From NCBI GenBank assembly GCA_950097015.1, contig CATNEN010000024.1:5966001-6030000 (forward strand): 64,000 bases of DNA. Direction: 5' to 3'. This document shows positions 56,301-64,000 of the stretch, in pieces (the stretch's first letter is position 1; each line of letters starts with the position of its first letter). The DNA is from Macrostomum hystrix (lineage: Eukaryota; Platyhelminthes; Macrostomidae). The notes beneath the pieces are model-generated. The model worked only from the letters and a program-made list of their open reading frames with translations, had not been told where the DNA came from and ran no database searches. The translations under genes and the position numbers were made by a program.

Positions 56301-59300
56301 AAATTTCAGAGCCCTGACTAGTCGCGTCTCGGAGTTGTAGACCCTCGAGTCCCCCCCACTCTGATATCTCCCATTTTAAAAGTACTTTTCGTCACCTCAC
56401 TGAATCTGGTGGTCAAAAGAAGCTGAAAACTCAGATCTGGAAGGAAACATTATCTGTGAACACGGCTGTAAAATTTCAGAGCCCTGACTAGTCGCGTCTC
56501 GGAGTTGTAGACCCTCGAGTCCCCCCACTCTGATATCTCCCATTTTAAAAGTACTTTTCGTCACCTCACTGAATCTGGTGGTCAGACGAGGCTAAAAACT
56601 CAGATCTGGAAGGAAACATTATCTGTAAACACGGCTGTAAAATTTCAGAGCCCTGACTAGTCGCGTCTCGGAGTTGTAGACCCTCGAGTCCCCCCCACTC
56701 TGATATCTCCCATTTTAAAAGTACTTTTCGTCACCTCACTGAATCTGGTGGTCAAAAGAAGCTGAAAACTCAGATCTGGAAGGAAACATTATCTGTGAAC
56801 ACGGCTGTAAAATTTCAGAGCCCTGACTAGTCGCGTCTCGGAGTTGTAGACCCTCGAGTCCCCCCCACTCTGATATCTCCCATTTTAAAAGTACTTTTCG
56901 TCACCTCACTGAATCTGGTGGTCAAAAGAAGCTGAAAACTCAGATCTGGAAGGAAACATTATCTGTAAACACGGCTGTAAAATTTCAGAGCCCTGACTAT
57001 TCGCGTCTCGGAGTTGTAGACCCTCGAGTCCCCCCCACTCTGATATCTCCCATTTTAAAAGTACTTTTCGTCACCTCACTGAATCTGGTGGTCAAAAGAA
57101 GCTGAAAACTCAGATCTGGAAGGAAACATTATCTGTAAACACGGCTGTAAAATTTCAGAGCCCTGACTATTCGCGTCTCGGAGTTGTAGACCCTCGAGTC
57201 CCCCCCACTCTGATATCTCCCATTTTAAAAGTACTTTTCGTCACCTCACTGAATCTGGTGGTCAAAAGAAGCTGAAAACTCAGATCTGGAAGGAAACATT
57301 ATCTGTAAACACGGCTGTAAAATTTCAGAGCCCTGACTATTCGCGTCTCGGAGTTGTAGACCCTCGAGTCCCCCCCACTCTGATATCTCCCATTTTAAAA
57401 GTACTTTTCGTCACCTCACTGAATCTGGTGGTCAAAAGAAGCTGAAAACTCAGATCTGGAAGGAAACATTATCTGTGAACACGGCTGTAAAATTTCAGAG
57501 CCCTGACTAGTCGCGTCTCGGAGTTGTAGACCCTCGAGTCCCCCCACTCTGATATCTCCCATTTTAAAAGTACTTTTCGTCACCTCACTGAATCTGGTGG
57601 TCAGACGAGGCTAAAAACTCAGATCTGGAAGGAAACATTATCTGTAAACACGGCTGTAAAATTTCAGAGCCCTGACTAGTCGCGTCTCGGAGTTGTAGAC
57701 CCTCGAGTCCCCCCCACTCTGATATCTCCCATTTTAAAAGTACTTTTCGTCACCTCACTGAATCTGGTGGTCAAAAGAAGCTGAAAACTCAGATCTGGAA
57801 GGAAACATTATCTGTGAACACGGCTGTAAAATTTCAGAGCCCTGACTAGTCGCGTCTCGGAGTTGTAGACCCTCGAGTCCCCCCCACTCTGATATCTCCC
57901 ATTTTAAAAGTACTTTTCGTCACCTCACTGAATCTGGTGGTCAAAAGAAGCTGAAAACTCAGATCTGGAAGGAAACATTATCTGTAAACACGGCTGTAAA
58001 ATTTCAGAGCCCTGACTATTCGCGTCTCGGAGTTGTAGACCCTCGAGTCCCCCCCACTCTGATATCTCCCATTTTAAAAGTACTTTTCGTCACCTCACTG
58101 AATCTGGTGGTCAAAAGAAGCTGAAAACTCAGATCTGGAAGGAAACATTATCTGTAAACACGGCTGTAAAATTTCAGAGCCCTGACTATTCGCGTCTCGG
58201 AGTTGTAGACCCTCGAGTCCCCCCCACTCTGATATCTCCCATTTTAAAAGTACTTTTCGTCACCTCACTGAATCTGGTGGTCAAAAGAAGCTGAAAACTC
58301 AGATCTGGAAGGAAACATTATCTGTAAACACGGCTGTAAAATTTCAGAGCCCTGACTATTCGCGTCTCGGAGTTGTAGACCCTCGAGTCCCCCCCACTCT
58401 GATATCTCCCATTTTAAAAGTACTTTTCGTCACCTCACTGAATCTGGTGGTCAAAAGAAGCTGAAAACTCAGATCTGGAAGGAAACATTATCTGTAAACA
58501 CGGCTGTAAAATTTCAGAGCCCTGACTAGTCGCGTCTCGGAGTTGTAGACCCTCGAGTCCCCCCCACTCTTATATCTCCCATTTTAAAAGTACTTTTCGT
58601 CACCTCACTGAATCTGGTGGTCAAAAGAAGCTGAAAACTCAGATCTGGAAGGAAACATTATCTGTGAACACGGCTGTAAAATTTCAGAGCCCTGACTAGT
58701 CACGTCTCGGAGTTGTAGACCCTCGAGTCCCCCCCACTCTGATATCTCCCATTTTAAAAGTACTTTTCGTCACCTCACTGAATCTGGTGGTCAGACGAGG
58801 CTAAAAACTTAGATCTGGAAGGAAACATTATCTGTAAACACGGCTGTAAAATTTCAGAGCCCTGACTATTCGCGTCTCGGAGTTGTAGACCCTCGAGTCC
58901 CCCCCACTCTGATATCTCCCATTTTAAAAGTACTTTTCGTCACCTCACTGAATCTGGTGGTCAAAAGAAGCTGAAAACTCAGATCTGGAAGGAAACATTA
59001 TCTGTAAACACGGCTGTAAAATTTCAGAGCCCTGACTATTCGCGTCTCGGAGTTGTAGACCCTCGAGTCCCCCCCACTCTGATATCTCCCATTTTAAAAG
59101 TACTTTTCGTCACCTCACTGAATCTGGTGGTCAAAAGAAGCTGAAAACTCAGATCTGGAAGGAAACATTATCTGTAAACACGGCTGTAAAATTTCAGAGC
59201 CCTGACTATTCGCGTCTCGGAGTTGTAGACCCTCGAGTCCCCCCCACTCTGATATCTCCCATTTTAAAAGTACTTTTCGTCACCTCACTGAATCTGGTGG

Positions 59301-61187
59301 TCAAAAGAAGCTGAAAACTCAGATCTGGAAGGAAACATTATCTGTAAACACGGCTGTAAAATTTCAGAGCCCTGACTATTCGCGTCTCGGAGTTGTAGAC
59401 CCTCGAGTCCCCCCCACTCTGATATCTCCCATTTTAAAAGTACTTTTCGTCACCTCACTGAATCTGGTGGTCAAAAGAAGCTGAAAACTCAGATCTGGAA
59501 GGAAACATTATCTGTGAACACGGCTGTAAAATTTCAGAGCCCTGACTAGTCGCGTCTCGGAGTTGTAGACCCTCGAGTCCCCCCCACTCTGATATCTCCC
59601 ATTTTAAAAGTACTTTTCGTCACCTCACTGAATCTGGTGGTCAAAAGAAGCTGAAAACTCAGATCTGGAAGGAAACATTATCTGTGAACACGGCTGTAAA
59701 ATTTCAGAGCCCTGACTAGTCACGTCTCGGAGTTGTAGACCCTCGAGTCCCCCCCACTCTGATATCTCCCATTTTAAAAGTACTTTTCGTCACCTCACTG
59801 AATCTGGTGGTCAGACGAGGCTAAAAACTCAGATCTGGAAGGAAACATTATCTGTAAACACGGCTGTAAAATTTCAGAGCCCTGACTATTCGCGTCTCGG
59901 AGTTGTAGACCCTCGAGTCCCCCCCACTCTGATATCTCCCATTTTAAAAGTACTTTTCGTCACCTCACTGAATCTGGTGGTCAAAAGAAGCTGAAAACTC
60001 AGATCTGGAAGGAAACATTATCTGTGAACACGGCTGTAAAATTTCAGAGCCCTGACTAGTCGCGTCTCGGAGTTGTAGACCCTCGAGTCCCCCCCACTCT
60101 GATATCTCCCATTTTAAAAGTACTTTTCGTCACCTCACTGAATCTGGTGGTCAAAAGAAGCTGAAAACTCAGATCTGGAAGGAAACATTATCTGTGAACA
60201 CGGCTGTAAAATTTCAGAGCCCTGACTATTCGCGTCTCGGAGTTGTAGACCCTCGAGTCCCCCCCACTCTGATATCTCCCATTTTAAAAGTACTTTTCGT
60301 CACCTCACTGAATCTGGTGGTCAAAAGAAGCTGAAAACTCAGATCTGGAAGGAAACATTATCTGTGAACACGGCTGTAAAATTTCAGAGCCCTGACTAGT
60401 CGCGTCTCGGAGTTGTAGACCCTCGAGTCCCCCCACTCTGATATCTCCCATTTTAAAAGTACTTTTCGTCACCTCACTGAATCTGGTGGTCAGACGAGGC
60501 TAAAAACTCAGATCTGGAAGGAAACATTATCTGTAAACACGGCTGTAAAATTTCAGAGCCCTGACTAGTCGCGTCTCGGAGTTGTAGACCCTCGAGTCCC
60601 CCCCACTCTGATATCTCCCATTTTAAAAGTACTTTTCGTCACCTCACTGAATCTGGTGGTCAAAAGAAGCTGAAAACTCAGATCTGGAAGGAAACATTAT
60701 CTGTGAACACGGCTGTAAAATTTCAGAGCCCTGACTAGTCGCGTCTCGGAGTTGTAGACCCTCGATTCCCCCCCACTCTGATATCTCCCATTTTAAAAGT
60801 ACTTTTCGTCACCTCACTGAATCTGGTGGTCAAAAGAAGCTGAAAACTCAGATCTGGAAGGAAACATTATCTGTAAACACGGCTGTAAAATTTCAGAGCC
60901 CTGACTATTCGCGTCTCGGAGTTGTAGACCCTCGAGTCCCCCCCACTCTGATATCTCCCATTTTAAAAGTACTTTTCGTCACCTCACTGAATCTGGTGGT
61001 CAAAAGAAGCTGAAAACTCAGATCTGGAAGGAAACATTATCTGTAAACACGGCTGTAAAATTTCAGAGCCCTGACTATTCGCGTCTCGGAGTTGTAGACC
61101 CTCGAGTCCCCCCCACTCTGATATCTCCCATTTTAAAAGTACTTTTCGTCACCTCACTGAATCTGGTGGTCAAAAGAAGCTGAAAAA
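53379..61187. repeat. 170-bp satellite array, about 46 monomers, with higher-order repeats
   Basis: Monomers of 170 bp (169 when one C is missing from the C7 run) start at 53381, 53551, 53721 and so on to 61027. Copies are about 95-99 % alike. Variable sites are CTGTGAAC/CTGTAAAC, GACTAGTCGCG/GACTATTCGCG/GACTAGTCACG and GGTCAAAAGAAGCTG/GGTCAGACGAGGCTA. The unit contains a perfect 12-bp palindrome AAAAGTACTTTT, CTCGAG and the CTGAATC heptamer. The leftmost monomer has a unique GACGTGTCGCG. A six-monomer block (1,019 bp) is duplicated at 56440-57458 and 57459-58477. The array lies 460 bp from the 3' end of a transposase gene. Confidence 0.98.
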
Positions 61188-61646
61188 TGAGGTTTCGAAG
61201 GAGCTATTGTTTTTGTAGTCTGTATTTTTTGTAGTTTTTTTTTTTTGATTTTACTGAATATAATTTAAGATTTGCTTTTGGTAAATTTTTCGTGAGCCCT
61301 CCTCTTTTTGAAACCAGGCTTGGGACTGGCTAAGGCAGAGTTTTTCACAAAGTCTTTAATATATTTTAAGTTCGGTGTTAGAAGATTTTTGTTTATTTTT
61401 TAAGGTTTTTGTTCGTATTAGTGTTTCTGTGTCACACAAAGGCCACTATTTTGCATATGTCTTATAATATTTTGCAGCTTAGATTATTCACAGTTTTACA
61501 TTGCAAAGCGGTGCCATAATTGTTTACAGAATTGACTTGTTGTTATAACAAAAACTACAGAATTGACATTTTATTTTTAAGCAAGTAGCTTTTAGTAATT
61601 AGTGTGAGTACATTTTTTCGCTGCACTTCTTGGTGCATCCATCCAG
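61188..61646. other. Spacer between the satellite and the transposase
   Basis: T-rich sequence with a 12-T run near 61238. It is probably the 3' flank or UTR of the transposase gene. No terminal inverted repeat could be identified. Confidence 0.4.
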
Positions 61647-64000
61647 CTATCGCGTTGCTGCGTACTCGGCACAGCAGCAGACGTAGCCGTTGGACGCGTG
61701 GCGCTGGTGCATATCTTTCGATGCACACTCATGGTGCAGCCATGAATCACAAAGATCACATTGCAGCCAAGTTCCAGTCGCACTGGGTTCAGCTTCATGA
61801 CAGCGAACGCACGAGTTGGTGGATTCTTCATTTTCTCTTTCCAAGTCTTTCCAGATGCAGATTCGAGCTCTGTTAAGAAATCCCTCCGTTGTTGGAAAGC
61901 ACAAAGCTCGGAACTCGGTATCAACGGATGTTACTAGAACTTTCGCGTACAGACAGACAAATACACCACAGCTATGACCATCAAACTGCAATGATCTCAA
62001 CATTGATTTATTTTTATACGTACCTAAAATTTCTGGCATGTCTTCGCGAATACTGGTGGTGCTTTTGATTAGGTTTTGCCATAGTTTTATAAAATGTTTT
62101 GGTATCGACTTATCTGAGATAGGTTTTGTGTCTAGGACAGCTAGTTCTTTGCGTGTTGTGTCAATATAGACTAAGTAGAAGTGGTCGTTCTGAAGAATCG
62201 GACAGATTAAACGGGTGCATTTGTTTGAAACTGTCGCTCTTAGCATGTCAATCGCAGCGCTCGAATCTCCTTTGCGAATGCAGCTAAAGAAGCTGGATGG
62301 TAGGTGGCCCGCTTTGCTGCTTGGGTTGCATACGCAAAGTAGATGTATGAATGAATTTACTATTCCGACAGAAAGCCACTTTCCGGGTTCCAATGATTCT
62401 CTATCAAACTCAGTTAGGAAGTCTCCAGCGCGGGTGCACCACACCTGTTCCCGTTCTGCTGTGCCTTGCTGCTTTCTATTCTTTGTCGCTGATTCTGTTC
62501 TCTGTCGCTTGTACTTTGAACGACTAACCCGCTCGGCCCTTCGCCACTCCTCGCGAGAAAAGGAAATATCTTCGTGCTTTCTCTTCCTTCCAGATAACGT
62601 TGCTTTCCCTACTTTGTTGATTATGTCGAAAGCTGTTAATCTTGTTTTTAAATATTTTAACCGTCCGCAAATAAAACTCGACACGTTCACCCTGGAAGCC
62701 TTGCCGAACCTTGTTTTTCGAGATTTAACGTCTGAAAAGTACGATTCTACGTAAGAGTTTGAAAACCAACTTTTATTCTTTCTGAAGCTCTTGATACTCC
62801 CGATGAAATGGCAGAACAATGGAGCTAAACTACACCAGTGCTTCAGCAAGTAAACCAGCAGTTTTGGTGAGTAATAGCTTTTAAATGGCCCGGCTGGCTC
62901 GTCGGTTGCATCAATACTTGCCTGTCGGGACTTGAAAAGAAAAATGTACGGAGAGCCTTCGCGCAGAGAAACAAATCGAGAACTTTCGGCCTGCTCTTCC
63001 TTATCGTTATTTATTTCATCGTCGTTGTAGAGCGAATATTCTTCGTCCACGGGCTCAGTTTCCCAATTGTTAATCGCTGATCTTAATTCTTTCGGATCTC
63101 GCTGCCCTAAAAATGTATCTACAGTGAGACTCAAGGTAGTTTCAAACGCTTCAAAAGTCTCCTGATGTAATAAAAAGACAAATGCGCTAATAAATAATTC
63201 CCGCATAGCTTTACCTTCCGCAGTTTTAGACTTTAGTTGTATGCCATTAATGAACGCACGGATTACGTGATTTGTGCAAATGAATGGAATCGTGTACTTG
63301 ATTTGTTTCCCCATGCGTAACGCACAATGCGTATCAATAAGGTATTGCTCTAAGCTGGTGCCAAATGACTGGCATACCGAGTGTAACATAGCCCAAGAGA
63401 AGTCCGTGACGATGACAGCGGGTAAATAGTCATGCGACATAATAGTACTGCTTGCTAGTGTGCCCAAATCTGCGCGGACAGAAAACAAAAAGTGTTGGAT
63501 TGATTTGGTCCTATGCTCACTTGTTATCATTTCGGCCACAGGCACACCACGCGTCTGACCGTTATCGGAGGGCATTGTCAGCGAGTAAAGAAATATTTGG
63601 CTACCTGCGAAATTCATTCTCTTGAAAATGCTTCCAGTGGCATCTAGATGTAAAACACACTGCGGCCTACTTGTAACAAGTCTAAGCTGTCTTTCGAGGT
63701 ACAGATGTACATGAAATGGATGGCGAGACACAGCTTGAATGTATCCGCGTATACTCTTACTCTCTGTGTCTGTTTCGCTCAGTATTCGTTGCAAAGCAGC
63801 AATTTCGACTTCAACATTTTTATGCAGCCGTTCTTCTGCGGCAACCAACCGCTTCGCGTTTACCCGCCGAATGGCATCCAAATTTTTTGATCGAGAAAAG
63901 TCATTTTCCTTTATCTCTTTATCTGTCATTTCCGAGAGTAGTCTATCATGTACATCAGTTGGTGCTTCAGTTTCAAGTAGTTTTGCTATCCTTTCTGATT
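61647..64000 (-). CDS. DDE transposase fused to Ulp1-like protease and PHD finger (5' partial)
   Basis: The frame is open to the right edge, so the start is outside. Numbered from the first Met in the window (63929) it has 760 residues plus 23 more codons upstream. Residues 90-400 look like an RNase H-fold transposase of MULE- or KDZ-like type: D96 in VLHLDATGSIF, D176 in AVIVTDFSWAM, C218-x2-H221 and E395 in NSYVESYFSDVK. Residues 520-665 match a Ulp1/SENP-type cysteine protease: H583 in NDHFYLVYID, D600 in ELAVLD, Q648 and C654 in QFDGHSCGVFVC. Residues 707-753 form a PHD finger (CVRC, CDLC, HHEC, CC). The region around 445-490 is basic. All catalytic residues seem intact, so the element may be recently active. 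The exact superfamily is not settled; terminal repeats were not found. Confidence 0.9.
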   Translation of the reverse strand, partial: SERIAKLLETEAPTDVHDRLLSEMTDKEIKENDFSRSKNLDAIRRVNAKRLVAAEERLHKNVEVEIAALQRILSETDTESKSIRGYIQAVSRHPFHVHLYLERQLRLVTSRPQCVLHLDATGSIFKRMNFAGSQIFLYSLTMPSDNGQTRGVPVAEMITSEHRTKSIQHFLFSVRADLGTLASSTIMSHDYLPAVIVTDFSWAMLHSVCQSFGTSLEQYLIDTHCALRMGKQIKYTIPFICTNHVIRAFINGIQLKSKTAEGKAMRELFISAFVFLLHQETFEAFETTLSLTVDTFLGQRDPKELRSAINNWETEPVDEEYSLYNDDEINNDKEEQAESSRFVSLREGSPYIFLFKSRQASIDATDEPAGPFKSYYSPKLLVYLLKHWCSLAPLFCHFIGSIKSFRKNKSWFSNSYVESYFSDVKSRKTRFGKASRVNVSSFICGRLKYLKTRLTAFDIINKVGKATLSGRKRKHEDISFSREEWRRAERVSRSKYKRQRTESATKNRKQQGTAEREQVWCTRAGDFLTEFDRESLEPGKWLSVGIVNSFIHLLCVCNPSSKAGHLPSSFFSCIRKGDSSAAIDMLRATVSNKCTRLICPILQNDHFYLVYIDTTRKELAVLDTKPISDKSIPKHFIKLWQNLIKSTTSIREDMPEILGTYKNKSMLRSLQFDGHSCGVFVCLYAKVLVTSVDTEFRALCFPTTEGFLNRARICIWKDLERENEESTNSCVRCHEAEPSATGTWLQCDLCDSWLHHECASKDMHQRHASNGYVCCCAEYAATR

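Overview
The window is animal nuclear DNA. It has spliced genes with GT..AG introns, tRNA-derived SINEs, several animal-specific protein families (noggin, WAC, LENG8, AMPK gamma, MFSD13A/TMEM180, a rhodopsin-class GPCR, THAP) and about 26 kb (about 40 %) of tandem repeats. The gene set fits a bilaterian invertebrate. The SINE central domain, the divergent GPCR and AG dinucleotides 7-16 nt before several start codons (as in spliced-leader trans-splicing) make a free-living flatworm such as Macrostomum plausible, but nothing here proves the species. No bacterial, phage or viral features were seen.

Layout. 1-3.1 kb: noggin (minus strand, 2 exons, 255 aa), its intron filled by 43-bp and 26-bp minisatellites. 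3.1-8.2 kb: non-coding DNA with 23-, 21- and 34-bp arrays. 8.3-17.4 kb: an MFSD13A/TMEM180-like MFS transporter (minus, 3 exons), whose two 3.8-kb introns are almost wholly minisatellite. 18.3-19 kb: a 30-bp array. 20.2-21.7 kb: WAC, in one exon. 21.8-24.4 kb: a SINE and 35- and 31-bp arrays. 24.9-29.8 kb: LENG8 (minus, 7 exons, 825 aa), reconstructed in full with all splice phases agreeing. 29.8-35.7 kb: AT-rich, gene-free DNA with a MITE-like inverted repeat. 35.7-37 kb: a 32-bp array. 37.3-38.7 kb: an intronless GPCR with a TATA box and a poly(A) signal. 38.9-40.3 kb: a THAP-domain gene (plus, 3 exons) inside a 430-470 bp inverted repeat. 40.3-46.4 kb: four consecutive minisatellites. 48.1-50.9 kb: the AMPK gamma subunit gene (minus, 3 exons seen, 5' end uncertain). 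53.4-61.2 kb: about 46 copies of a 170-bp satellite with higher-order structure. 61.6-64 kb: a DDE transposase fused to a Ulp1-like protease and a PHD finger (minus), running off the right edge.

The genes do not form a pathway. They are ordinary single-copy animal genes (BMP antagonist, transporter, chromatin adaptor, RNA-export factor, receptor, energy sensor) with no evident link to one another. The most unusual content is the tandem-repeat landscape: nearly every long intron and intergenic gap has its own private minisatellite, about half with periods of 18-23 bp, and seven arrays of otherwise different sequence (including the 170-bp satellite) share the heptamer CTGAATC on the same strand. 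Exon structures, splice sites and family assignments come from reading the sequence and from remembered family features; no database search was run.
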